From JAVWGW01 sp036655915 (lineage in GTDB: Bacteria > Actinomycetota > Coriobacteriia > Coriobacteriales > Eggerthellaceae), in assembly GCA_036655915.1 (NCBI GenBank), contig JAVVPE010000007.1, forward strand, positions 1 through 43,825: DNA of 43,825 nt. Direction: 5' to 3'. The notes under the pieces were generated by a model. It was given only the letters and a program-made list of their open reading frames with translations, ran no database searches and was not told the DNA's origin. Shown here in pieces: positions 9,041 through 17,076 of the stretch (position 1 is its first letter; each line of letters starts with the position of its first letter). Position numbers and translations under genes: made by a program.

Positions 9041-9694
9041 ATGCCCCGCGAAACCAAGGCAGCCAAACGCAGCCGCGCGCTTGCCGTAGCTGCGCGAATG
9101 AACGAACATTACGGCGACGCTCAATGCGCGCTTGTCTATGGAGGCGACCCGTTTCGCCTGACCATCGCCGTGTTGCTTTCGGCGCAAACCACCGACAAAG
9201 GGGTTAACAAAGTAACGCCCGCGCTGTGGGCGGCCTACCCCACCCCGGCCGATTTAGCGCAGGCGCACCAGGCCGATGTGGAAGCCATCATTCGCACCAT
9301 CGGCTTCTATCACACAAAAGCTGCCAACTGCATCAAGTGCGCGCAGATGGTTATCAGTGATTTTGGCGGGGAAATCCCCCGCGACATCGATGCCCTGCAA
9401 AAACTGCCGGGCGTAGGACGCAAAACCGCCAACGTGGTATTAAACGAAGCATTCGGCATTGTCGAAGGCATTGCGGTGGATACCCACGTGTTTCGCATTG
9501 CACACAAGCTGAAGTTTTCCGCTGCCGAAACGCCGGCGAAAACTGAGGATGACCTGCTAAAGCTCTACCCGCGCGACGCCTGGGGGCCCATAAACCACCA
9601 GTGGGTGTTATTTGGCCGCGAAACCTGCATTGCGCGCCGCCCGAAGTGCGCCGAGTGCTTCATTAACGACCTATGCCCCACATGCGGTAAATAA
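9041..9694 (+). CDS. nth: Endonuclease III (DNA glycosylase/AP lyase)
   Basis: The 217-residue protein has the helix-hairpin-helix with the catalytic lysine (LPGVGRKTANVV, about 121-132), the catalytic aspartate in VDTHVFR (about 146) and the C-terminal [4Fe-4S] loop, Cys196-X6-Cys203-X2-Cys206-X5-Cys212, with the spacing of E. coli Nth. It removes oxidised pyrimidines and nicks abasic sites. The ATG at 9041 has AGGAG 6 nt upstream. It is transcribed divergently from mfd, and the following gene is convergent. Confidence 0.97.
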   Translation: MPRETKAAKRSRALAVAARMNEHYGDAQCALVYGGDPFRLTIAVLLSAQTTDKGVNKVTPALWAAYPTPADLAQAHQADVEAIIRTIGFYHTKAANCIKCAQMVISDFGGEIPRDIDALQKLPGVGRKTANVVLNEAFGIVEGIAVDTHVFRIAHKLKFSAAETPAKTEDDLLKLYPRDAWGPINHQWVLFGRETCIARRPKCAECFINDLCPTCGK

Positions 9695-9755
9695 GGAAAC
9701 TGCGCCAAGCGACGTGCACTGCACAGCGGCGTGCCTACCTACTCGCTACGCGGGG

Positions 9756-11906
9756 CTATTCCGATATGACGTAGGTGTGTTTGCCCACGTGTTTAGCATC
9801 GTAGAGGGCGGTGTCGGCACGGCGATACAGGGCATCGTATTCTTCTTTGGAACGCACGCAGGCGACACCGATGCTTAAGGTCGAACTTCCCGTGTGGCCT
9901 TCCATCGCCTTTTCTATCGCAGCAATAAGCGCCTCGCAGCGCGCATCGAGAGTTTCGCGCGAGCCGTTTACCCAAAACATCAAAAACTCGTCGCCACCCA
10001 AACGCCCCACTTCATCGCCGGGCTCAGCTGATTGCTTCAGCACATCAGCAACCACCTTCAACACTTCATCGCCCACATAGTGGCCACAGGAATCATTCAC
10101 CTGTTTGAAATCATCGATATCCGCCACAAGAAAGGCGCTGCGTTCACCCTTCGCAGACGAAAGCACCGGTTCAACCTTACGCCTGAAAGCGGCCGCATGA
10201 TAAATGCCCGTCAGCGAATCGCGACGGGCCGCCCGAGCGCGATTATAGCCATATATCCAGGCCAAAATAGCCCCTAGCAGCGCCACAGTCAAAACACCTG
10301 CAGCAAAAGGTATGGGGTAGCGTTCAACCAGCGCACGCAGGCCTAGTTCTTGATCGGGAAACGAATGCGAATACACCATCGTGCTCAGTTCGGTGGGGGC
10401 AATATTTTGCACCGATTTATTCAGAATGCTTATCAAATCAACTGCAACAGGCCTGACAACACCAAAACACATCTGCGTCAGCTTGTCAGAAGAAGGCGCC
10501 GTACGCAGGCCGCTGTAGCCCGAAGCGCTTAAGTAATACGGAATAACATAGCTGCTGCCATAGGTAAAATCCGCCTTATTTTCGCTGACCGCACGCAAGC
10601 AATCGTCGATAGTGGCATAACCCGTGGCGTCGATGCCTTCCGCTACAACGCCGGGCAACAGTTCGTTGGGCACAGCACAGCGCTTCGTGCGCAAGGTTTC
10701 CATCCACACATTTTCACGGAAAGCGGCCATGGTTTGCGAAGAAATATAGGGCAGCGAAAGCGAAAGCTCACAATCTTGCACCAAAGCAAAGGCATCGCTT
10801 AGCCCCGCGATAAGATCAAGATCATGTTCGTGCACCTGTTCGTCCACAGGGCGACCATTATCAAGCGCCACATATTCAAAGCGCAATCCTGTAGCGCCCG
10901 CTACCTTGGTCAACACATCTATAGATACGCCTGCCAGCTGGCCTGTTTTTTTGTCGAGGTACTGCAATGGCGCACGGTCAGGAACCACCCCCACGCGCAA
11001 AACGGGGGCAGATTCGATGTAGGCGCGCTCCGCTTCATTTAAGTTCAGCGAAACGTTTTCGCCGCTAAAATAGGCAGAGAAAAGCTCGGTAGCAAAATTC
11101 GGTTCGCTATCTTCGATGCGCGCCAGCGCCGCATCAAGTGATGCGACATGCTCTTCGCTTCCCGGTGATGCGGCAAAATAGAAGGGCTTAGAAGCAAAGC
11201 GGGCAATAACATGAAAATCGTTAAATACAGAAAGATCGACACCTAAGGCAGCATGGGCGCGCCCTTCAAAGACGGCCTGGATCAGCTCTTCCTCGCTTGC
11301 GCATTCCACTTCTTCATAGCTTATGTTGATAAGGTCGGCATAGGTTTGCAAATCAGCCCGCCGTTGCTTGGCTTTTGTGCGCACCGCAATTTTCAAATCA
11401 GGCGTGGAATACAGGGTGGAAGCGGTAATGGATGACCCGGTATCGGGCACAAGCAAGGCCGAAGAGGCCACGCCGTAATTGCGCGAAGGATACAGATACT
11501 TTTGCGCCAGTTCTTCGGAATAACTCATGCCACCCAAAAGGTCGATGTTGCCGCTTTCCAAATCGACCAAAGCGGCGCTAAGCTGTTCATTCAGCGAGCC
11601 TTCATAGCTAACAAATTCATAGGTCCACCCCGTATATTGCGCGATGCGCTGCAAAAAATCGTAGGTGTATCCCGTATAATCGCCGCTTTCATTGCGGTCT
11701 GTTAACTTTGACTGAATAGGATAGCCCACACGCACCACGTGCGCAGCCCCCACTTCTTCCCCGTCTACAGCCTCTTGCGCAACGCGACCCGCTTCTGCAG
11801 CATTCCCCGTTGCAGGAAAGGCCACAAGCACGCAGGGCAAGGCGAGTGCAAGGCACAAAACGCAGGTCAACACACGCATGGCGCTCTTTTTTACCCTTGG
11901 CCTCAC
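9756..11906 (-). CDS. Diguanylate cyclase with two periplasmic solute-binding domains
   Basis: A signal peptide or membrane anchor lies at about 10-36. Two SBP_bac_3-type domains follow: the first at about 57-275 (VVRVGYPIQSKL, then DLLGGMSYSEELAQKYLYPS), the second at about 300-520 (VLRVGVVPDRAPLQYLD, with DLIAGLSD). Then come a transmembrane helix at about 528-550 and a GGDEF domain with an intact active site RLGGDEF (about 635). It should sense an amino acid or other small molecule outside the cell and make cyclic di-GMP inside. There is no EAL domain. The start is a GTG at 11906 with AAGGGG just upstream; an in-frame ATG nine codons later is an alternative but has a worse ribosome site. 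The gene stands alone. Confidence 0.9.
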   Translation of the reverse strand: MRPRVKKSAMRVLTCVLCLALALPCVLVAFPATGNAAEAGRVAQEAVDGEEVGAAHVVRVGYPIQSKLTDRNESGDYTGYTYDFLQRIAQYTGWTYEFVSYEGSLNEQLSAALVDLESGNIDLLGGMSYSEELAQKYLYPSRNYGVASSALLVPDTGSSITASTLYSTPDLKIAVRTKAKQRRADLQTYADLINISYEEVECASEEELIQAVFEGRAHAALGVDLSVFNDFHVIARFASKPFYFAASPGSEEHVASLDAALARIEDSEPNFATELFSAYFSGENVSLNLNEAERAYIESAPVLRVGVVPDRAPLQYLDKKTGQLAGVSIDVLTKVAGATGLRFEYVALDNGRPVDEQVHEHDLDLIAGLSDAFALVQDCELSLSLPYISSQTMAAFRENVWMETLRTKRCAVPNELLPGVVAEGIDATGYATIDDCLRAVSENKADFTYGSSYVIPYYLSASGYSGLRTAPSSDKLTQMCFGVVRPVAVDLISILNKSVQNIAPTELSTMVYSHSFPDQELGLRALVERYPIPFAAGVLTVALLGAILAWIYGYNRARAARRDSLTGIYHAAAFRRKVEPVLSSAKGERSAFLVADIDDFKQVNDSCGHYVGDEVLKVVADVLKQSAEPGDEVGRLGGDEFLMFWVNGSRETLDARCEALIAAIEKAMEGHTGSSTLSIGVACVRSKEEYDALYRRADTALYDAKHVGKHTYVISE

Positions 11907-12010
11907 AACACCCCTTAGCTTAAGCTTTTACGTTTTCTTATAAGCGATAGTTCCGTGTATATCTTGAACTTAGTGTAACACAGGTTTAATTATAACTTTA
12001 CAGGTTAGAC

Positions 12011-12514
12011 TTAAAGGTCAGACAATCTTCTTTCCTTCACGTTCGCGCCGACACGCCGTAATTCACCCACCACAATATCTACCAGCAGCGGCAAAGCTGC
12101 GTACACTTTTGGCGTTAAACCCACCGTTAACTGCGCCGGGTTGCGATTTTCTACCTGCATGCCCAAACACAAGCCTTCAGCTTCATAGCCCAAAAGCAGC
12201 GCCGCATCAAACAGGTCAATCAACTTCAAATCGTGCAAGGACTGCATGGCCGTGGTGTGGCGCGCCATATCGGCAGGGGCGAAGGTGACGATGGTACCCG
12301 GCTGTTCATCGGTGCCATCCACCGCATCCACCGTGATCAAAAAGTCGTAATCACGCACGTGAGTAAGCATATCCATGCCCAAACACCCCACATCAAACAG
12401 GGTGACGTTTTCGGGGAAAATAAAGCGCGCCATCAGTGCATCGTAGACAGCCGAGCCTATGCCATCATCAAGCATGAGCTTGTTGCCCACACAAAAGACC
12501 GCAATGCGCGCCAT
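12011..12514 (-). CDS. [NiFe]-hydrogenase maturation protease (HyaD/HybD/HycI type)
   Basis: This 167-residue protein starts with MARIAVFCVGNKLMLDDGIG, the nickel-recognition motif of these endopeptidases, followed by TVDAVDG and SLHDLKLIDLF. It should clip the C-terminal tail of the hydrogenase large subunit after nickel insertion. The substrate encoded about 1.4 kb upstream has a 20-residue tail after its last His, as expected. The reading frame is open far upstream, but ATG 12514 is the natural start and lies 5 nt after the stop of the preceding gene. It is co-transcribed with the small membrane protein and separated from the hydrogenase structural genes by a terminator and a repeat. Confidence 0.92.
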   Translation of the reverse strand: MARIAVFCVGNKLMLDDGIGSAVYDALMARFIFPENVTLFDVGCLGMDMLTHVRDYDFLITVDAVDGTDEQPGTIVTFAPADMARHTTAMQSLHDLKLIDLFDAALLLGYEAEGLCLGMQVENRNPAQLTVGLTPKVYAALPLLVDIVVGELRRVGANVKERRLSDL

Positions 12515-12519
12515 CGCAA

Positions 12520-12948
12520 CTACACCCCCAAAGTGGGTCGAATAGCCAGGTTGTAATAGGTGGCTGCCGCCAAAGCAGCCAAGCCAAGCACGACACACAC
12601 AAGCGCCCACACACCTTCGGTTCGCAGGTAATCTTGCTTGCTTTTGCCCTTGGAAACGGCCCTGTGCGCAGCGAAAGGCTGGGCCAAACGCGCAAACACC
12701 ACGGTGCCCAAGGTAAGTGTAATAAAGATAAGGCCCGCCACAACAAAGGAAAGCACGCTGCGCTGCGTGAAGGCGGCGTAGAAGGCGTTGTCGGCAAACA
12801 GCCAGATGGGATACACCAAAACGGTCGCCCACATCCCGTGTGCTGGCCCCCAGATGGGAGGCAGAAAAAGCGCACCGATATTCAAGAGCGGCATGCCCTT
12901 AAGAAAAGCATCTTCTTGCTTGATCTGTTCATCCGTCAATTCATTCAT
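12520..12948 (-). CDS. Small multi-pass membrane protein, unknown function, hydrogenase locus
   Basis: The 142-residue protein has three to four hydrophobic segments: about 25-52 (NIGALFLPPIWGPAHGMW onward), about 69-92, and about 115-138. A conserved-looking WGPAHG motif lies in the first. I do not recognise the family. It lies between the hydrogenase cytochrome b gene and the maturation protease gene, which it nearly abuts, so a role linked to hydrogenase assembly or to the membrane is plausible but unproven. The start is placed at ATG 12948 (MNELTDEQ). A TATAAT box ends 7 nt before this ATG and no ribosome site is placed correctly, suggesting leaderless translation. Confidence 0.72.
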   Translation of the reverse strand: MNELTDEQIKQEDAFLKGMPLLNIGALFLPPIWGPAHGMWATVLVYPIWLFADNAFYAAFTQRSVLSFVVAGLIFITLTLGTVVFARLAQPFAAHRAVSKGKSKQDYLRTEGVWALVCVVLGLAALAAATYYNLAIRPTLGV

Positions 12949-12955
12949 ACGCTTT

Positions 12956-12961
12956 ATTATA
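12956..12961 (-). promoter_or_regulatory. Consensus -10 box, possible leaderless start
   Basis: On the minus strand TATAAT is followed by AAAGCGT and then the ATG of the small membrane protein, so transcription would begin at or within a base or two of the start codon. The best -35 match (TTGGCC) is 19 nt upstream, which is weak. Confidence 0.45.
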
Positions 12962-13010
12962 CGAGAGCAACAACCCTCCTGGCCAAAAAATCGCCAAAGA
13001 ACAACAGCCG

Positions 13011-13080
13011 CCGGTTGAATCAACAACAAAAACGACAGGCGCGTCCTAGTGCAGGTTGAGTCAACAACAAAAATGACAGG
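13011..13080. repeat. Two palindromic sub-repeats preceding structured repeat copy B
   Basis: Units at 13011-13039 and 13052-13080 have the form CAGG (CCGG in the first)-TTGA-n-TCAACAACAAAAA(C/T)GACAGG. Their central palindromes are GTTGAATCAAC and GTTGAGTCAAC. They match the pair before copy A, with a different 12-nt spacer between units. Confidence 0.7.
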
Positions 13081-13208
13081 CGGTCTGTGGTGAGTCAGAT
13101 AGGCGTGAAAGACCGAGCTGCTTGAAGTAAGCGTACTCCCTGTACGCGCACGAAAGCCGCGAAAGTCTTGAACGTCTAGCTGGCCGCCACAGCCCGCCGT
13201 CAGGTTAA
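13075..13208. repeat. Dispersed structured repeat, copy B (134 nt)
   Basis: Same element as 5322-5454, in the same orientation relative to the flanking minus-strand genes. The extra base and one substitution fall in the loop of the apical hairpin (TCAC becomes TCCCT, stem GCGTAC/GTACGC intact). The other substitution turns a stem G-C pair into G-U. It lies directly downstream (minus strand) of the terminator of the hydrogenase operon. Confidence 0.85.
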
Positions 13209-13212
13209 AAAC

Positions 13213-13243
13213 AAAAAAGACCCGGCAATGCCGGGTCTTTTTT
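13213..13243 (-). terminator. Intrinsic terminator after the hydrogenase structural genes
   Basis: AAAAAAGACCCGGC-AAT-GCCGGGTCTTTTTT is a textbook hairpin with a T run, 8 nt beyond the cytochrome b stop codon. It separates the structural genes from the membrane protein/protease pair. Confidence 0.92.
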
Positions 13244-13250
13244 ATTGCTT

Positions 13251-13937
13251 TTAATGCTCGATATTATCTTCCCCGACTATTGTGTGCTTCTCAGGGTCAT
13301 ACACCAAGCCGCCGTGTTCTTCGTGGAAGAACATCAGTTTCGTGGGAGCAAAACCTTCGACGTTGGCCAGATAGATATGGATGAACATGAAGCAGATGAA
13401 CACGTACATCATAAAGTAATGAATGATGCGCATGGACATAAGGCCGCCCACCAAATCGGTGCCGAACGTGAACAGACCCCATTGCATCGTGGGTGCCCAC
13501 AGGCAAAAACCGGTGTAGGCCATAACGATGATAAGAACAGGAATCATCACGTAGGAAATCTTTTGCGGCACGCCCAGCTTGGCGCCCAGCGGGTGTTCCT
13601 TCTTCATGAACAGGTAATACTTAATCCAGGCACCCAACTGATGGCGATTGTCAGCCTGCGGCAACCACGTTTTATAATCGGTAACCTGCGCACGCGTGCC
13701 GCCGTCGGGCGACGTTTTAACCACGAAGGCCAAAATAACGCGCACAATACAGTTGATCAGCAGAAGTGCACCGCAGAATACATGCACGCCGCGAGCAACG
13801 CCCATGAATCCACCCCAAAACGGGAAGTGGATGGAAAAGCCAGTGACAATAAGCAGCACCATTGCAACAAGGTTTACCCAGTGAGTAACAACGAAAACCA
13901 TCGGATGCGCTTCGCGGTAGTGAGCTAAATGTGCCAT
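13251..13937 (-). CDS. Hydrogenase cytochrome b subunit
   Basis: The 228-residue integral membrane protein has about four transmembrane helices and the conserved histidines of di-haem Ni/Fe-hydrogenase b-type cytochromes: His19 (VVTHW), His52 (GVHVFCG) and a pair near the C-terminal helices (RIIHYFMMYVFI and FIHIYLAN). It carries electrons from the hydrogenase small subunit to the quinone pool. The start lies 1 nt after the large-subunit stop, so the genes are translationally coupled, and a strong terminator follows. Confidence 0.93.
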   Translation of the reverse strand: MAHLAHYREAHPMVFVVTHWVNLVAMVLLIVTGFSIHFPFWGGFMGVARGVHVFCGALLLINCIVRVILAFVVKTSPDGGTRAQVTDYKTWLPQADNRHQLGAWIKYYLFMKKEHPLGAKLGVPQKISYVMIPVLIIVMAYTGFCLWAPTMQWGLFTFGTDLVGGLMSMRIIHYFMMYVFICFMFIHIYLANVEGFAPTKLMFFHEEHGGLVYDPEKHTIVGEDNIEH

Positions 13938-13938
13938 G

Positions 13939-15585
13939 TTACTTCACCCCCCAAGGGCTGGTGACGGTCTGGAATTTCTTGCCCGTCGCAGGTTCGCTTA
14001 CGTGCACGGCACAAGCGGTGCAGGGGTCGAAGCTGTGAACGGTACGCAGGGCATTGATGGGCTTTTCAACATCGCCCACCGGCAAGCCAACCAGCGCTTG
14101 TTCCATCGGGCCATACTCGCCCTTTTCGTTGTGCGGAGCCAAGTTCCACGTTGACGGAATGATAATCTGATAGCCTTCAATCTTGCCATCTTTAACGGTT
14201 TCGTTGTGATACAAAGCACCACGCGGGGCTTCCCAGAAACCGGTACCGGTGCCGGAAAGATGTTCTGCCGGACGGAAGTATTCGCTGTCGCCGCTGGCCA
14301 GAGCCTCGCAAAGTTCGGTGACCCATTCTTTCATAAGGCCGGCGATATAGAGCGTTTCGATCTGGCGAGCACCCGTGCGACCCATGGTGGAAAGCAGAAT
14401 TTCAACCTTGCCGGGAACGCCGAGGGTTTCAAGCAGGCCATCGATCTGTTCGACCACGAAGGGAACGCCGCGCTTGTAGGCCACCAGCAGGCGCGAAAGG
14501 CCGCCCGCTTCCATGCATTGACCGTTGTAAGCCGGAGCCTTAACCCAACTGTAACGCTCATCAACGTTGTATTCGGTGAAGGCAGGGTCGGTCACGTAAT
14601 AAGGCGACTGATAGGTTTCTTCGCCTTCATACCAGGAACGGCCGACGTATTCGGTAATCATGCTTTCTTCGACATCGGAAAGCTTCAAGCCGTCACCCAA
14701 AACACCCGCGGGCAAATAGCGCTTGTTCATATCGAAGCCGGATTCTTCAAACACGCCCCAGGCGATATAGCGCCCGCAGCCCTTGCCCCAGTTAAACGCA
14801 TCCATATAATAGCTGGCGATGGCCAAGGTATCAGGGATCATGGTTGCTTGCACCCAGGTGTAGAGTTCGTCGGCCAAAGCCTTCAAATCGTCCAGTTTTT
14901 CTTCGGTGGGCACAAAAGCGGTGCCGCCCGGACGCAGGGTCATGATGTGGGGCATCTTGCCACCCAGAAGGCCGGCGATTTCGGATGCCTTAGCTTGCAT
15001 CTGCAGCGCTTCTAAATAGTGAGCGGTGCAGATAAGATCGAGTTCGGCCGGAAGCTTGTAGGCCGTGCTGTCTTCGGCATCAAACCAGTTGCCCGAAAAG
15101 ATGGAAAGCTGCTTGTTGGAAGCAAAGGTGGTCAGGCGCGCTTGCAGCGCCTTGAAATCGGTATTCATAGAAGTGCCCGCAGCCTGCGCAAGCGAATAGG
15201 TGTCGGCTACATCGGCCTTAAGCGCATTGAGCGGGTTAACGTAGTCGAGGGCGGCCAGATTGTAGAACCACAAAATGTGGCTGTGCAAAAACTGGGCACC
15301 TTCCAAAAGATTGCGGATGATGCGAGCGTTGTTGGAAATGGTGATGCCATACGCCTTTTCGCCCGCGATGGAGGAAGCTTGTGCGTGAGAAACGGGGCAC
15401 ACGCCGCAGATGCGCTGCACGATTTGTGCGGCATCTTCGGGGGTGCGATTTTGCACGACGAGTTCCATACCGCGGAAGCAACCGCCGGAAACCCACGCGT
15501 CGGAAACTTTCCCGTTCGTGACTTCCATTTCAACGCGAAGGTGACCTTCGATACGAGTGATCGGGTCGATAACTGAACGAGTCAT
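13939..15585 (-). CDS. [NiFe]-hydrogenase large subunit (group 1 type)
   Basis: The 548-residue protein has both nickel-binding motifs: the N-terminal RICGVCPVSHA (Cys60, Cys63) and the C-terminal DPCTACAVH (Cys522, Cys525, His528). A 20-residue tail starting VSEPATG follows His528 and should be removed by the maturation protease encoded nearby. It holds the NiFe(CN)2CO site that splits H2. The small-subunit stop and this start are directly adjacent (TAAATG). The context (Tat-exported small subunit, cytochrome b) indicates a periplasm-facing, respiratory H2-uptake enzyme. Coriobacterial enzymes of this kind form their own subgroup as far as I recall; a tree is needed to assign it. Confidence 0.97.
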   Translation of the reverse strand: MTRSVIDPITRIEGHLRVEMEVTNGKVSDAWVSGGCFRGMELVVQNRTPEDAAQIVQRICGVCPVSHAQASSIAGEKAYGITISNNARIIRNLLEGAQFLHSHILWFYNLAALDYVNPLNALKADVADTYSLAQAAGTSMNTDFKALQARLTTFASNKQLSIFSGNWFDAEDSTAYKLPAELDLICTAHYLEALQMQAKASEIAGLLGGKMPHIMTLRPGGTAFVPTEEKLDDLKALADELYTWVQATMIPDTLAIASYYMDAFNWGKGCGRYIAWGVFEESGFDMNKRYLPAGVLGDGLKLSDVEESMITEYVGRSWYEGEETYQSPYYVTDPAFTEYNVDERYSWVKAPAYNGQCMEAGGLSRLLVAYKRGVPFVVEQIDGLLETLGVPGKVEILLSTMGRTGARQIETLYIAGLMKEWVTELCEALASGDSEYFRPAEHLSGTGTGFWEAPRGALYHNETVKDGKIEGYQIIIPSTWNLAPHNEKGEYGPMEQALVGLPVGDVEKPINALRTVHSFDPCTACAVHVSEPATGKKFQTVTSPWGVK

Positions 15586-16842
15586 TTAGGCCTGCCCTCC
15601 CTTCTGGTCATTGTGGTTGTATTTCTTTTCGGCTTCTTTCATATCCGTTTCGGGATATTGGCCGACAGATTTATCGGGATGCTTGGCATCCCACGCGCGT
15701 ACCTTTTCAAAATCGGCACCGCCATCCATGCGACCGGTGGCCTTCATACCGAAACCATGCACGATTAGGGCAGCAGCCAAAAGCCCGGTTACGGCCAAAG
15801 CAATGGTGCCCGGCTGGAACACGAAATCGCCGATGCGCAAATCGCGATGGCGCGTGTAGAACGGCGTGTTGACTTCCACCCAGTTTTGACCGGGATTCAT
15901 AGGAGCAGCTTCCGTGCAACCGATGCAGGGAGCACCCGCTTCGACGCACCAGGAGCGACGGTGGTTGTAGCGCACCACACCGCAGTTACCCGTGGTTTGC
16001 GGACCGCGACAACCCAAGGGATACAGGCAATAGCCCAAGGCTTCTTCGGGTGAGCCGAATTCATAGACGAATTCGCCGTTTTCGAAGTGACCGCGTCGTT
16101 GGCAATTGTCATGAATGGTCTGGTTGAAGATAAGGGAGGGCTTGTTTTCCCTGTTAAGCGCAGGCATCTTCTTAAGTTGCACTACATCGATCAACACAGC
16201 AACAAGCCATTCTGGGTTAGCCGGACAACCCGGGATGTTGATAACCGGCGTAGCGATGCCCGCTTCTTTCAGATACTTCTGCACGCCCACGGCGCCGGCA
16301 GAATTGGGGTTTGCGCCCATCCAGCCACCGTTGACCGCACAGGAGCCCAGCGCGACAACCGCGTTGGCCTTTGCAGCTGCTTCGACCAAGTGGTCGGTGC
16401 CCGGCTTGCCCGCAACGCGCAGAGCATTGCCGTTCCAAGCTTCCAGCACAGCGCCTTCGTACACGAGCAGATAGTTGCCGGCTTCGATGGTTTGCGCCTT
16501 GGCTTCTTCCATCGAATGACCAGCGGCCGCAGACAGCGTTTCGGAATAATTCAAAGAAATCATTTCCAAAATAACCGTTGCAGGATCTGGAGCATCGATC
16601 TGGGCGAAAGCTTCAGTACAACCGGTACAAGAAGCACCCTCAATCCAGATGACCGGGTAAAGCTTGCCTTCTTTAGCACCAATCACGGATTCTGCGAGGG
16701 CCTGGGCGATTTGCGGGGTAGCAAGCTGGGATAATCCCGCTGCAGCCGCAAGAGTACCGCAGAGTTTCATGAAGCTGCGACGCGACACTCCGCGTGCTTC
16801 GAGCAGCCCCACAACCTCTGATACGGTGGCCTCTTTTTCCAT
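15586..16842 (-). CDS. [NiFe]-hydrogenase small subunit, Tat-exported
   Basis: A twin-arginine signal (SRRSFMK, residues 20-26) precedes a hydrophobic stretch. The proximal cluster ligands are in CTGC, ALGSCAVNGG and NIPGCPANP. The His/Cys set of the distal cluster (IHDNCQRRG, GYCLYPLGC) and the Cys set of the medial cluster (TTGNC, SWCVEAGAPCIGC) are present. A transmembrane helix at about 350-370 anchors it next to cytochrome b, and an unusually long charged tail of about 45 residues follows. It passes electrons from the NiFe site to cytochrome b. The ATG at 16842 has a near-perfect GAGGAGGT site. First gene of the structural operon. Confidence 0.96.
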   Translation of the reverse strand: MEKEATVSEVVGLLEARGVSRRSFMKLCGTLAAAAGLSQLATPQIAQALAESVIGAKEGKLYPVIWIEGASCTGCTEAFAQIDAPDPATVILEMISLNYSETLSAAAGHSMEEAKAQTIEAGNYLLVYEGAVLEAWNGNALRVAGKPGTDHLVEAAAKANAVVALGSCAVNGGWMGANPNSAGAVGVQKYLKEAGIATPVINIPGCPANPEWLVAVLIDVVQLKKMPALNRENKPSLIFNQTIHDNCQRRGHFENGEFVYEFGSPEEALGYCLYPLGCRGPQTTGNCGVVRYNHRRSWCVEAGAPCIGCTEAAPMNPGQNWVEVNTPFYTRHRDLRIGDFVFQPGTIALAVTGLLAAALIVHGFGMKATGRMDGGADFEKVRAWDAKHPDKSVGQYPETDMKEAEKKYNHNDQKGGQA

Positions 16843-16923
16843 GTGTACACCTCCTCAGGTGTTCTCGAGTAATACTACCTTCGTATTTTCCGGTAGATTA
16901 TTCTTTTACGACAAGACAAGAGA

Positions 16924-16942
16924 GCCAATAGGTGAAATTGGC
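16924..16942. promoter_or_regulatory. Candidate operator upstream of the hydrogenase operon
   Basis: A perfect inverted repeat GCCAAT-N7-ATTGGC lies 82 nt before the small-subunit start. Arm and spacer lengths (6-7-6) fit a dimeric transcription factor site. No adjacent regulator gene identifies the protein. Confidence 0.35.
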
Positions 16943-17076
16943 CTGTTAGTGGTACGGTAATGTTACTCTTACCAGGGAAAGTAACACGCAAACGGCTTTT
17001 CGCTCTATCCAATCTTGTCTTTTATCTAAAATACCATCATTGTGTGCAAATCGTGCGTACCTTCTTGTCATTACAC

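Noticed and set aside
12515..12832. Upstream extension of the protease reading frame, a possible fusion protein
   Set aside because: The extension runs through the convincingly coding membrane-protein gene in another frame and has no domain; the normal protease starts at 12514.
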